Positions 1 through 8,144 are shown, counted from the stretch's first letter. The stretch: 64,000 bases of DNA from Lachnospiraceae bacterium (GCA_910576125.1 CAJTHM010000023.1:1-64000), one strand, 5' to 3'. A program made the numbers and translations. The notes: generated by a model not told the origin, from the letters alone.

Positions 1-10
1 TTCATCTTGG

Positions 11-85
11 GATACCTCTCTGTTCAATAAGATTTTTACTAACCCGCAAAGTCAGCAATCTTATTTTACTCTGAGGTATCTTTTT
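11..85 (+). terminator. Long interrupted hairpin followed by T-run
   Basis: Outer arms GATACCTC (11-18) and GAGGTATC (73-80) enclose inner arms AATAAGATT (26-34) and AATCTTATT (57-65). Five T residues follow. This fits a rho-independent terminator or attenuator for a plus-strand gene to the left of the window. The large inner loop makes attenuation as likely as simple termination. Confidence 0.5.
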
Positions 86-120
86 ATCAACCACCTTTCT
101 TGGAATTCCCTATGTTTGTA

Positions 121-456
121 TTATACAGGAAGCTCCTTTTTGGGAAGCAGCGTGTAAATGCGGTTCGGTTCTCCCACGCCCTGACGCACCCGCAGGATCA
201 GTCCGGCGTCCTCCAATTCTTTCAGGGAACGCTTGACGGTCACGGAGCTGCGGGACAAGGCCGCTGCCAGCTCCACAATGGGGAACCGGACAAACAATAT
301 CCCGTTGGTATCCTCCGTACCTCCCGCAAGGGTGGCGTCCAGCAGACGGGCATACATGACTTTTGCGGTGCTGCTGACCGGCAACCGCAGCATGGCGGTG
401 GGAAGCGGCATACAGGGCGGCAGAACGGTGTCTGCGGTCATAAATTCAAATTCCAT
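121..456 (-). CDS. RepA-like winged-helix protein of an ICE
   Basis: A 111-aa protein whose middle and C-terminal part look like a winged helix-turn-helix: a helix ending SRSSVTVKRSLKELEDAG, then a basic wing and the ending IYTLLPK. This resembles the C-terminal DNA-binding part of replication-initiator/RepA-like proteins of Tn1549-type elements. Its ATG directly follows the stop of the 61-aa gene upstream with no spacer, so the two are translationally coupled. The specific role (element replication or regulation) is inferred from the neighbouring ICE genes. It is not certain that this is the full-length protein of its family. Confidence 0.6.
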   Translation of the reverse strand: MEFEFMTADTVLPPCMPLPTAMLRLPVSSTAKVMYARLLDATLAGGTEDTNGILFVRFPIVELAAALSRSSVTVKRSLKELEDAGLILRVRQGVGEPNRIYTLLPKKELPV

Positions 457-642
457 TTAGTCGGTTTTCTCCTTTCGCTTGGCTCGTTTGGACAGGTAAT
501 GGGGACAGTCGATCACAACAGCCCGGAAGCTCTGTTTGCACTCATGCTGACACTTCCGGCACAGGTCGTTGTAGGCCACACGCTCCCGGTCATTGAGGAA
601 GAAGGGCAGCTCCAACTTCCGTTTCTTGCTCATTCTCGGCAT
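457..642 (-). CDS. Small Cys-rich ICE protein
   Basis: A 61-aa basic protein with Cys/His residues in the pattern CRKCQHEC and a later CPHY, suggesting a small metal-binding fold. The start at 642 is chosen because AGGAGG sits seven bases upstream (AGGAGGCACC-ATG); a longer frame to 753 lacks such a site. It lies just upstream of the RepA-like gene and is coupled to it. Small conserved proteins of this kind are common in ICEs of gut Clostridia. Function unknown. Confidence 0.6.
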   Translation of the reverse strand: MPRMSKKRKLELPFFLNDRERVAYNDLCRKCQHECKQSFRAVVIDCPHYLSKRAKRKEKTD

Positions 643-734
643 GGTGCCTCCTATCATAGAAAATCCGCCCATTTCAGCCGTAACGGTAGAGATGGGCGGA
701 TAGCGGTTTTTGGTGTCATGTTTCGGGGCGATTC

Positions 735-926
735 TCAAGGAAAATGCGGCCATAGAGCCGCTTGGAAAAGCCCCATAGTATCACGGACAGGGCAGACTAC
801 GCCCCGCTGATTTGTCATGTTTGGGTAGCGTTTTGGTGTCAGTTCTGCCGGGTTTCCCTGATGTCGTTCCTGCCCCTGAATCTCACAGCAGCGTTTTGTT
901 CCCGTTGGTACGCTCGCTGCGGTCAA
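735..926 (-). CDS. Possible small ICE protein, TTG start
   Basis: A 63-codon frame that starts with TTG inside the stop of the 39-codon frame upstream (TTGA overlap). This coupling layout is the main reason to keep it. The composition is not strongly protein-like and no domain is recognised. It may be spurious. It ends 92 bases before the start of the 61-aa gene. Confidence 0.25.
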   Translation of the reverse strand: MTAASVPTGTKRCCEIQGQERHQGNPAELTPKRYPNMTNQRGVVCPVRDTMGLFQAALWPHFP

Positions 927-1042
927 GGTTCCTCCAACTCCTTGCCGCAGGTCGTCGCGCTACATCGCCGGAGAGCATATCCCATCAGGCCGGTCATTCG
1001 ATTGGAATAATCCATCGATGAACTGACTACATCATAGCTCAT
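923..1042 (-). CDS. Possible 39-aa peptide
   Basis: A 39-codon frame starting at ATG 1042, with a purine-rich AAAGGGG eight bases upstream, divergent from the XRE regulator. It overlaps the next frame through TTGA. No known domain. Its position at the head of a run of small minus-strand genes makes it plausible, but it could be chance. The rest of 643-1172 shows no other gene, only the promoter region of the regulator. Confidence 0.3.
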   Translation of the reverse strand: MSYDVVSSSMDYSNRMTGLMGYALRRCSATTCGKELEEP

Positions 1043-1172
1043 TTTTGACCCCTTTCCCGTATGTCCAGAAAATAGGAATACCGCCCCAAAATCGAAAATT
1101 TCCACGATTTCGGAACGGTATGGTATAATGAAAATAATAATGGCAACCAGCCACAGGAAGGAGTGTCCGCCC

Positions 1173-1985
1173 ATGAAGGGAGCGACCACCATACAGGAAC
1201 GCCTTTGGGAACTTCGCAAGGACAAAGGCTTGAATCTGGAAGAACTGTCACAGAAAACAGGCATTTCAAAATCTGCTCTTGCCAGCTATGAATCGGATGA
1301 TAACAAAGAAATCAATCACGGCAGCCTCATTGCACTGGCAGACTTTTATGAGGTGTCTATTGATTATCTGTTTTGCCGGACAGAAAACCGGGAGCAGATC
1401 AACACCCCGCTATCTGAACTGCATTTGACTGATGAAGCCGTGGAACTTCTGAAAAGCGGTCGTATCAACAACCGGCTTCTTTGTGAGATTGTAACCAATG
1501 ATAAATTTGAGCAGCTTATGACCGATACGGAAATTTACATTGATGGTCATGCAACCTCTACCTTCCGTACTCTTTATGAATCTTTGGAAGAACAGCGGCA
1601 AGTTATTGTTCAGAAATACAAGCAGGCGGACAGAGATTTCTATTCGCAGACACTTCTTGCCGCAGAAGTAAAGGAAGAAGATTTTTTCTGTCATGTGACG
1701 CACAAAACATGGGACGCCATTCTCCACGATATACGGAAAGCCCATGAGCATGACATTGACAGCACACCGGACTATTCCCTCGCAAAGAAGATGGGTCTGG
1801 AAATCCGAAAAGCCATTCAATCTTCCGGGGACTATCTTGGAAAAGTGTGGGCAGTCATTTTCAATATGCTTGGCATGGATTTTTATAAGCTGTCCCCTGA
1901 TGAACAGAAAACATTCAAAAAGGTTTTGTCAAAATCGCCCGCTATCAAAAACAGTCCGGTCAACTTCCGACGCAAGAGAAAATGA
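1173..1985 (+). CDS. XRE/Cro-CI family transcriptional regulator
   Basis: A 270-aa protein with an N-terminal helix-turn-helix at about residues 5-65 (LRKDKGLNLEELSQKTG, then KSALASYES, then LADFYEVSIDYL). This is the classical Cro/CI fold that binds operator DNA. The remaining ~200 residues are helical and charged and not recognised; they may hold a sensing or oligomerisation domain. ATG 1173 is preferred over an in-frame codon at 1128 because AGGAAGGAG lies ten bases upstream. A TATAAT box sits at about 1122-1127. The gene is divergent from the RepA-like operon, so it probably controls the ICE module, itself, or both. An imperfect inverted repeat of CGAAAAT/ATTTCG near 1090-1115 is a candidate operator. 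Confidence 0.8.
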   Translation: MKGATTIQERLWELRKDKGLNLEELSQKTGISKSALASYESDDNKEINHGSLIALADFYEVSIDYLFCRTENREQINTPLSELHLTDEAVELLKSGRINNRLLCEIVTNDKFEQLMTDTEIYIDGHATSTFRTLYESLEEQRQVIVQKYKQADRDFYSQTLLAAEVKEEDFFCHVTHKTWDAILHDIRKAHEHDIDSTPDYSLAKKMGLEIRKAIQSSGDYLGKVWAVIFNMLGMDFYKLSPDEQKTFKKVLSKSPAIKNSPVNFRRKRK

Positions 1986-1987
1986 AA

Positions 1988-2025
1988 ACAGCCGTTGTGC
2001 GAATGGATTTTCCTACAACGGCTGT
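1988..2025 (+). terminator. Hairpin after XRE regulator
   Basis: An 11-bp perfect stem, ACAGCCGTTGT (1988-1998) and ACAACGGCTGT (2015-2025), directly follows the stop of the regulator. There is no long T-run, so termination is likely but not certain. Confidence 0.55.
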
Positions 2026-2113
2026 TAATCTGGGGGATAATATTCACTTTTTATTCTTCTGCTATTGGAGTTGTGAGGTGCATCCTCTGAGAAATGCAAG
2101 TTGCAATTCGATA

Positions 2114-2731
2114 TTACCACGGAAAAACAAAGTAAACTATTAAGGAACTAATTACTGAAGCCACAATAAATATCTTCTTGCTTTTTGCTCTTTTATAAAA
2201 AAGTAGGAAAAAAACAATCACGCCTACAACATCCATTAGCAGTTGAAACAGAAATGTATGATGCTCCAAAAAATAAATAAAAATTGCGGTTGCTTCGGCG
2301 GCTAAAGCACCTATCGGAAGAGAATATAATATGGAATTAAAAATATATTCTCTGTTCCAGTAGTATAAGATGTAGGCTGCTATTGCACAAGGAATTGAAA
2401 GAAGCGTAAACAGAACGAATAGCGAAAAACGAAAACCACCGGAAAATAGGGGTACAAACATTCCTAAAATTGCCTGTAATCCATAAAAACTCAAGGTCAT
2501 TCCAAACATATACAAAAACGAACTAATTCCTGCACAAATATTAGACGTGCTTAGTAGAACAATGGTAGTATTAGTGATTATCCAAAAACCCAGTAATGTT
2601 TGGATTGACGAAAAACTCCATAATGTATCTGCGGGGAAATAATCCGCTAATCTGCAAATACACCCGACCAAAATTCCAACAAAAAAGATTTTTATATAAG
2701 ATTTCGTACTATGTGTTAAAACTTTACTCAT
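2114..2731 (-). CDS. Polytopic membrane protein, unknown function
   Basis: A 205-aa very hydrophobic protein with about six membrane segments: near residues 15-30, 45-65, 75-95, 105-130, 140-160 and 165-200. No catalytic motif or transport signature is visible. ATG 2731 is chosen because GGAGG lies eight bases upstream; the ATG two codons earlier sits too close to it. The gene follows a 70-aa HTH protein on the same strand and may form a small unit with it. It is more AT-rich than the core genes to the right, in keeping with an acquired region. Confidence 0.6.
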   Translation of the reverse strand: MSKVLTHSTKSYIKIFFVGILVGCICRLADYFPADTLWSFSSIQTLLGFWIITNTTIVLLSTSNICAGISSFLYMFGMTLSFYGLQAILGMFVPLFSGGFRFSLFVLFTLLSIPCAIAAYILYYWNREYIFNSILYSLPIGALAAEATAIFIYFLEHHTFLFQLLMDVVGVIVFFLLFYKRAKSKKIFIVASVISSLIVYFVFPW

Positions 2732-2772
2732 AAGCATTTCCTCCCAAGATTCAATTTGTTTTATTCCACATT

Positions 2773-2985
2773 TTAATTTTCTTCATCCTGCGTCAACTCA
2801 ATCACATCTAAAATGCCACAATTTAGGGCTTCGCAGATACGCAGCAGTGTTTTCATACTGATATGCTCGCCCTTGCCCATGTTGGCAATCATGTTGGTTG
2901 TCAGACCGGCGGCAAGCCGCAAGTCCTCTTTTCTCATGCCACGTTCTTTCAAGGTGTTCCATAATGGCTGATAGCTGATGTTCAT
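2773..2985 (-). CDS. Small helix-turn-helix regulator
   Basis: A 70-aa protein that is essentially one Cro/CI-type HTH: LWNTLKERGMRKEDLRLAAG, then a recognition helix near TTNMIANMGKG, then SMKTLLRICEALNC. Short solo HTH proteins of this class act as repressors and are frequent next to mobile-element cargo. ATG 2985 begins the conserved domain; upstream in-frame codons overlap the promoter at 3028-3056. It precedes the membrane protein gene and likely controls its own short operon. Confidence 0.75.
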   Translation of the reverse strand: MNISYQPLWNTLKERGMRKEDLRLAAGLTTNMIANMGKGEHISMKTLLRICEALNCGILDVIELTQDEEN

Positions 2986-3027
2986 AGGCTTCCCGTCCCT
3001 CTTTCCATCGTCAAGTGTTCTGCACCC

Positions 3028-3056
3028 ATTATAGCAGAAATCTTGCGTTTCCACAA
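3028..3056 (-). promoter_or_regulatory. Sigma-A promoter for the HTH gene
   Basis: On the minus strand: TTGTGG (3056-3051), a 17-base spacer, then TATAAT (3033-3028). Near-consensus and 43 bases upstream of the HTH start at 2985. Confidence 0.75.
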
Positions 3057-3121
3057 TATTTCTTGACCACACCGTCGTTTCCGTCTGGATTGTGCTTTTC
3101 CTTTCTCCGCTTTTATTACAT

Positions 3122-3280
3122 CTAATTAGCCATAAGCTGTTTCATGCCTTGACTTTTTGAGCCTGGGTTGTCCGAGCCGTAGCCCTCCAGCAGATTGACG
3201 ACGCCCCAAACGCCGAGGCCCGCGCCCAGCGCGATAACAAGGGTCTGCAAAGTGGTGATAGCGGATGCGAAAAATGCCAT
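3122..3280 (-). pseudogene. Maff2 family ICE membrane protein, 3' truncated
   Basis: A 52-aa product with the typical Maff2 start MAFFASAITTLQTL, a membrane segment rich in Ala/Gly/Leu, and the signature NLLEGYG...NPG, then QGMKQLMA. Family members continue past this point with a second hydrophobic segment; here the frame stops two codons later, so the C-terminal half is lost. GGAGG lies seven bases before the chosen ATG. Maff2 genes normally sit directly after the VirD4 coupling-protein gene in Tn1549-like ICEs, which is the order here. Function is unknown but linked to conjugation. Confidence 0.75.
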
Positions 3281-3372
3281 ATAGTCCTCCATTTCTCCGG
3301 GATTTTCCCGGGCACAAGAAAAGCCGCCCGGTGTAGGCGGCAGGTGACACTTCGGGACAAAATGTCCCAAAG

Positions 3373-4007
3373 CTATACAAAAGCGTCCGGGTCGTCCAAA
3401 TCGTCATAGTTGAGGATGTCCTCGTCCTCGTCTATGGGCGTTCCGTCCGGCACGTCCGCCTCGTACACGGTGTACTGCTCGTTGGGATTGAGCGTTTTCA
3501 TGCGGCGGCAGATAAGCCGCTCCAGCGAAAAGGCGTTTTTCTTCTTGTCCGCCTCCGCCGTGTATCGGTAGTTGGGGTGCTGTTTCAAATCGTATTTCCG
3601 GGAGTAGAACGGCGGCAGGCCCCGCAGTTGCAGGATGCACCTGTCGCCGGGCATGGTGGCAAGCTCGGCGGGGGTCATAAGCTCCCGGCCCAGCCGCTGG
3701 GTGTTCTGGTTGTAGCTTTCGGACTGCCCTCGGGAGCGGCCCTCGGTCTGCATGGAGATGGTGGCCTTGCCCAGCCAGTTTTCCGATATTTCCTTGATGG
3801 TGCTGGCCTCCCGGCCCCCGAGGAACACCACGCTGTCCATGTTGCCTAAAATGGTTTCCGCGTTTTTATCGTAGATGGCCTTACATTGGGCCAACTGCTG
3901 GTAGAACAGCGTCAGGCTCACCTCCCGGGAGCGGATGACCGCCACCAGCTTTTCGAGGTTGGGCACTTGCCCGGTGTTGGCGGCCTCGTCCCACAGCACC
4001 CGCACAC
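3373..4007 (-). pseudogene. VirD4/TraG coupling protein, C-terminal remnant
   Basis: About 210 residues of the C-terminal part of a type IV secretion coupling ATPase. The fragment opens with VRVLWDEAANTGQVPNLEKL (the Walker B-containing stretch), then an IRSREVSLTLFYQQLAQ block, a VVFLGGREASTIKEIS block and the acidic tail. Full proteins of this type are about 600 residues and pump the relaxase-DNA complex through the conjugation channel. The Walker A half is missing: the reading frame breaks at about 4007, where a serine-recombinase fragment on the other strand begins. The machine cannot work from this copy. Confidence 0.85.
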
Positions 4008-4577
4008 TATATCTGCCAGACCTATAACCGGTTGGGGAAAGATGCCTGCACAAGCCACAAAATCGAAGCAAGGGATTTATATGATCTTGTGCTTGCCGAC
4101 ATACAGGAGGTTGCGGCAAGGGCGTTAAAGGGCAGGGAAGCGTTTTACGGGCGTTTAAGCCGGAAGATGGAAAAACAGTACCTTGCCGACACTGACAGCC
4201 TTAAAAGGGAATATGAGAGCCTTGCAGGGCGCAATCAGGAGATAGACGATACTTTTATCAGCCTTTATGCGGACAAGGCAAAGGGGATACTTACGGAAAA
4301 GCGTTTCCTGAAGCTGACGGACGCAATGGAAAAGGAGCAGGAAAACAACCAGAACCGTATGCAGGAAATAGCGGCGCTTATCAGTGAGGAAGAACATTCG
4401 GAGGGTGATGTGCGGACGTTCATGGAGGAAATAAAGCGGTATGCCGCCATTACGGAACTTGACGAAACGGTGTTAAACAGGCTGATTAACCGCATACTGA
4501 TAGGCAAGCCGGAGAAGATTGACGGGGTAAGGACACAGGAAGTACGGATTGTTTATAATTTTGTTGGGGAACTGTAA
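4008..4577 (+). pseudogene. Large serine recombinase, C-terminal remnant
   Basis: About 189 residues matching the end of TnpX/Tn4451-type large serine recombinases. The fragment begins in the zinc-ribbon region (YICQTYNRLGKDACTSH), then a long charged coiled coil of about 80 residues, and ends LNRLINRILIG...VRIVYNFVGEL. The N-terminal catalytic serine domain and most of the recombinase domain are absent. Both this gene and the VirD4 remnant have lost their 5' halves at the same point, so the junction is a deletion, not a simple insertion. A TTG at 4032 is in frame but is only an internal codon. Confidence 0.85.
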
Positions 4578-4667
4578 TATGTTTCCTGGCATCATTGCAA
4601 AACTTTTTAGTGGTATTTTGCAGGAAAATGTGATAAAATTTAAAAGAAAGAAGGGAATATATACAAA

Positions 4668-5165
4668 ATGGAAGTTGATATTTTAATCGACAGGATTACA
4701 GACTGCCTGATAGATACAAGAACCGGGGAAGAAGTGGAGACAGAATACCGAATGCGTAGAACGCCGATAAGGCCGAAAGATTACAAAGGGTGGAAGTTTA
4801 ACTGGAGTATTACAGAGAAAAACGGGTATCATATATATGAGCTGTTCGTAAAAGATGATGATACGGTGCAGGGCAGAATATCCTTAAAAATTGATGGTGG
4901 CGTGGCTGATGTGGAGATTGTCGAAACAGCACCCCATAATTACAGCCATAAAGGCATCTATGCAGGCGTTGGCGCACATTTATTTGCCATAGCCTGTCAG
5001 GCAAGCCTTGATGCGGGGTGTGATGGTGTAGTGGCTTTTACATCTAAGAGTGATTTGGTGGAATACTATATGGAGAAACTAAATGCAGTGGAAATCACGC
5101 CAAGAAGAATGGTTATTTTTGAAAATGCTGCGCAGATACTGTTAGACAAATATATGAGAAAGTAG
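4668..5165 (+). CDS. GNAT-like acetyltransferase, possible
   Basis: A 165-aa protein with a C-terminal half suggestive of the GNAT fold: a beta strand with ADVEIVETAP, a turn-helix HKGIYAGVGAHLFAIACQ resembling the acetyl-CoA loop region, then GCDGVVAFTSKSDLVEYY and MEKLNA. GNAT enzymes move an acetyl group from acetyl-CoA to amines, proteins or aminoacyl-tRNA. No substrate can be read from the sequence. The next gene starts only about nine bases after its stop, so the two form a unit; some GNATs are toxins paired with small proteins, but this is only a hypothesis here. AGAAGGG lies upstream of the ATG. Confidence 0.5.
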   Translation: MEVDILIDRITDCLIDTRTGEEVETEYRMRRTPIRPKDYKGWKFNWSITEKNGYHIYELFVKDDDTVQGRISLKIDGGVADVEIVETAPHNYSHKGIYAGVGAHLFAIACQASLDAGCDGVVAFTSKSDLVEYYMEKLNAVEITPRRMVIFENAAQILLDKYMRK

Positions 5166-5174
5166 GTGGTGGCT

Positions 5175-5357
5175 ATGTTGGCAATGGAACGAAAACCAGT
5201 AGATTTTACACATGATATTTCTTATTATGCAAAAGACAGCAGGCTGACAGGAGAACCGGACGGCAAGCGGTATCAATGGAGAGCGATGATAGAAAGATTC
5301 AAGCAATTGGGCAGACCGCTTACAGAGGAGGAAGCGGAGGAATTTAGAATTAAATAA
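5175..5357 (+). CDS. Small partner protein of the GNAT-like gene
   Basis: A 60-aa charged protein, with a helix-rich C-terminus ending LTEEEAEEFRIK. No domain recognised. ATG 5175 is preferred to the GTG at 5166 because TAGGTGG lies at proper spacing. It begins immediately after the GNAT-like gene, so co-translation is likely, and a terminator follows at 5374. It could be an antitoxin-like or accessory partner, but no motif supports a specific role. Confidence 0.55.
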   Translation: MLAMERKPVDFTHDISYYAKDSRLTGEPDGKRYQWRAMIERFKQLGRPLTEEEAEEFRIK

Positions 5358-5373
5358 TTAAGAGCATGTTTGA

Positions 5374-5406
5374 AAAGCAAGGATTCAAGAGAATTCTTGC
5401 TTTTTT
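5374..5406 (+). terminator. Rho-independent terminator
   Basis: Stem AAAGCAAG (5374-5381) with CTTGC/TTT (5396-5403), continuing into six T residues. It ends the GNAT-like two-gene unit. Confidence 0.7.
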
Positions 5407-5502
5407 ACAGGTTTTGTGGTTGACAAAGGAAATATAATGGTGTGTTCTTATACAGGCATTAGCACTCAACAATAAAGAGTCTAACAACGAAAGGAGAATA
5501 AA

Positions 5503-6286
5503 GTGATTGTATCAGAAAGAATAAAAAACATTACAAAAGTTGTAGAACAATTAGATATTTCACCTTCTTTATATAGAAATGCGGTTGAAAAATATAATAA
5601 TCTAGCTAAATTTTTAAATGAAAAAGGAATAGAGGCTGATATATACCCACAAGGTTCTTTCGCATTAGGAACTGTAGTACGTCCGAGCAAAAAAATCAAA
5701 ATCCTAGTTATGATTTGGATTTTATTTGTCAAGTGAGCGGAACAAGGGAAAACCAAAACCCTCTTGATGTATATAATCAAATTAAAGACATATTAAATAG
5801 TGATAAAACATATAGGGATAGGTTAGATATATGGGATGAATGTTTTACAATTAATTATGCTGATATAGGGGATATGGGATTTTCGATTGATATTGTTCCA
5901 GCAACAGGTGAAAATGAGGAAATAAAATCTAAAATAAAAATGGTATGTGATGAAAAAATTGCTGATACTGCGATTGCAATTCCACATTGTGTTGATGAGG
6001 AAGAATATGATTGGATTACAAACAATCCATTGGGATATAGAAAGTGGTTTAATGAGATAAATTCACCTTATAAAGAAGCAAGTAGAGAACAATTTCGCCA
6101 AGCATTTTTGAGTCATGTAATGAGTACGCTTCCATAGAGGAAATTCCAGAAGAAATGGAAAGATCTTCCTTGCAGAGAGTAGTTCAGATATTAAAGGCAC
6201 ATAGAAATAATTATTTCTCTAGTAGCAAAAGAGAAAAAATGAAACCTAAATCGGTAATTATCACCACATTAGTAGCAGAAATTTAG
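5503..6286 (+). pseudogene. CD-NTase (CBASS-type nucleotidyltransferase) relic
   Basis: Three reading-frame pieces line up as one CD-NTase/SMODS-like protein. Piece one (GTG 5503, AGGAG nine bases upstream) carries the signature PQGSFALGTVVRP. Piece two, from about 5700, continues with SYDLDFICQV, supplying the paired acidic residues, and IDIVPATGE. Piece three, from about 6120, reads ASIEEIPEE then LQRVVQILKAHR. The frame slips at a run of seven A (5689-5695) and again near a TTTTT run at about 6105-6125. The protein then ends abruptly at 6286, far short of family length. Intact enzymes make cyclic oligonucleotides that trigger an effector during phage infection. No effector gene is present. 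Confidence 0.75.
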
Positions 6287-6293
6287 CAAACGG

Positions 6294-6737
6294 TCAACCG
6301 TCACTATCCCAAATGATAGATGTATTCTGCATGGAAATTAAGACCTCCCACCACCGCCTGAAAAACGTGGGTATTATCCCTGCATCCATTGCCACATCGG
6401 AAATATAGACCACGATAGGGATATTGATTTTCTTTAAGCCTTTGTCCCTTACCTGAAAGGCATCAGTCAGATACTGGATTGCCGATTTCAGCATGTTGCT
6501 CTGCCTGTCACTGTAATCATCCCTTATGCTTTCCCAGTATCTCAAAACGGAATCCGCTGAGAAATCTTTCCGTTCAAAGCCCGTCACATATTTTGTGTCA
6601 AGAAGCATCATGCTCTGCAGAAGACATATACGGTCATCGCCTGCCTTTAACTGTGCTCCTGTAAAGCTGCAGCTCACCGCAAAAAAGCCGGATTGCAGAA
6701 TATCATTCAGCATCCCCGTTAAATTTCCCTTGTCCAC
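6294..6737 (-). CDS. Hypothetical protein behind ECF-type promoter
   Basis: A 147-aa soluble-looking protein without signal peptide or known motif. It contains aromatic-rich stretches (RYWESIRDDYSDRQS) and a hydrophobic strand (NIPIVVYISD). GTG 6737 is preferred over ATG 6755 because the AAGGAG lies inside the longer frame and at correct distance from the GTG. Its 3' end is next to the break of the CD-NTase relic, so the C-terminus may be truncated. Transcription likely starts from the ECF-like promoter at 6779-6815, shared in form with two genes at 9129 and 9474. Confidence 0.55.
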   Translation of the reverse strand: MDKGNLTGMLNDILQSGFFAVSCSFTGAQLKAGDDRICLLQSMMLLDTKYVTGFERKDFSADSVLRYWESIRDDYSDRQSNMLKSAIQYLTDAFQVRDKGLKKINIPIVVYISDVAMDAGIIPTFFRRWWEVLISMQNTSIIWDSDG

Positions 6738-6778
6738 AAAAATTTCTCCTTCCATAAACGAAACAGCTTCGTTTTACT

Positions 6779-6815
6779 TTATATAAGAGAGGGCGGGAAA
6801 TCCCAAAAAGTTTCA
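6779..6815 (-). promoter_or_regulatory. ECF-sigma-like promoter (copy A)
   Basis: Minus strand: TGAAACTTTTT (6815-6805), 13 bases, then CTCTCTTATATAA (6791-6779). The same two blocks with the same 13-base gap occur at 9176-9212 and 9515-9551. The -35 block resembles the AAC-type -35 of ECF sigma factors. Confidence 0.65.
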
Positions 6816-6839
6816 GGAAAAACTTGTGCCGCATTGCTA

Positions 6840-6867
6840 TAAATTATATGGTAATTTATGCCGATAT
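6840..6867 (+). promoter_or_regulatory. Sigma-28 (SigD/FliA)-like promoter
   Basis: TAAA (6840-6843), 16 bases, then GCCGATAT (6860-6867). The flagellar sigma consensus is TAAA, about 15 bases, GCCGATAA. It lies 60 bases upstream of the FliD-like gene at 6927. Confidence 0.65.
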
Positions 6868-6926
6868 CATAAATAGCAGTTATGAGAGCATGGATGCTCA
6901 TATTTTTATGCAAAGGAGTGATGACA

Positions 6927-8144
6927 ATGGGTGTACGTATTAACGTAGACGGAAGCCAGGATTATTCTTATCTGTTCCAGAGCCTTTCATCCAGCGGCAG
7001 TATGGGGAATCTGAATTTCCTCTCTGATTACGCCAGCATCAAGAACGGCAGCTATGGCAAGCTCATGAAAGCTTATTACAGCCCTGGACAGAGTTCGAGC
7101 ACATCGTCCGATGGCACGAGGAGAAGCTCTTACAATATTCTTGAAAAGCTTGAAGCAGAGAAACGGAATCCGAAAGTTTCCAAGGATGTGCAGGAAGCGA
7201 ATTCCAAACTGAAATCGGGACTTTCAACCCTGAAGAATTCTATTTCGACCCTGCAGAACGACGCAACCTACTCTGACACGGAAAACGGCAAGACCGCTGC
7301 CGACAAGGTAGTTTCCGCCGTGAAATCTTTTGTGTCGAATTATAATGACGTGGTGACTGCGTCAAAAGGTTCCACTCTGACAAGCCAGACGGCTTATGTG
7401 GCTAATATGATGAGCACTACAGCGGCCAGCGCGGACCAGCTTGCCGAAATCGGCATCAAAGTCAACGCAAAGGGCACGCTGGAAATCAATGAGGCGAAAC
7501 TGAAAGCGGCGGACATCTCCAAAGTACAGGAATTGTTTTCCTCTGAGGAAGTCATGAGCTATGGTTCCAGACTTGCGTCCCGGGTTCAGTTTGCCGGTTC
7601 CGCCGGCAGCACCAGCTCTACGAACAAGACGGACACCACCACGGAGACGGACAACAAGACAAACGTTTCCGGTGCCGCCGGAGTCAAGGCTGACGGCAAG
7701 ACGCTGGCATCCTCTGAATTGTATGAGAAAGTAGAAGACAAGGACGGCAACACAGACTATGATGTGGCAAAGATTTTCGCCACGGCAAAGAGCTTTGTGA
7801 ACAATTACAACCGCATGCTCAATGCCGCCGAATCCAGCTCCAATTCCGGCGTAGTGGCGAACCTGTCCTATATCAAGAGCAAGACGGCGGCAAATGCGGA
7901 CGCTCTGAAGCAGTTCGGCATCAACGTGGATACCAAGGGCAGGATGACGATAAACGAGAGCACGTTCAAGAAATCCGATATGGCCCAGGTTCAGAAGTTC
8001 TTCAAGGACTACGGTTCCTCTGTCGCCGGCAACGCCTCCCTGGTGGATTACTATATGACTACACAGGCGAATGCCGCCAACGGCTATACAGCCAACGGCG
8101 CATATAATGTAGGCGGTGGCTCCGGGTATACCGGCATCGTATAA
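6927..8144 (+). CDS. FliD-like (flagellar cap-related) protein
   Basis: A 405-aa protein, Ser/Thr/Asn/Ala-rich like flagellar axial proteins. Two internal copies of one module are visible at about residues 132-202 and 287-361: each begins with (V/A)KSFV.NYN, continues through a (T/A)AA.AD.L...GI.V...G helix-strand element, and ends in a helix before FF or LF. The NYN module is characteristic of the C-terminal part of FliD hook-associated proteins. ATG 6927 has AAAGGAG nine bases upstream, and a sigma-28-like promoter lies further up. No other flagellar gene is in the window. It lacks an obvious signal peptide, consistent with export through a flagellar-type system, or it may be an intracellular relative. 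Confidence 0.65.
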   Translation: MGVRINVDGSQDYSYLFQSLSSSGSMGNLNFLSDYASIKNGSYGKLMKAYYSPGQSSSTSSDGTRRSSYNILEKLEAEKRNPKVSKDVQEANSKLKSGLSTLKNSISTLQNDATYSDTENGKTAADKVVSAVKSFVSNYNDVVTASKGSTLTSQTAYVANMMSTTAASADQLAEIGIKVNAKGTLEINEAKLKAADISKVQELFSSEEVMSYGSRLASRVQFAGSAGSTSSTNKTDTTTETDNKTNVSGAAGVKADGKTLASSELYEKVEDKDGNTDYDVAKIFATAKSFVNNYNRMLNAAESSSNSGVVANLSYIKSKTAANADALKQFGINVDTKGRMTINESTFKKSDMAQVQKFFKDYGSSVAGNASLVDYYMTTQANAANGYTANGAYNVGGGSGYTGIV

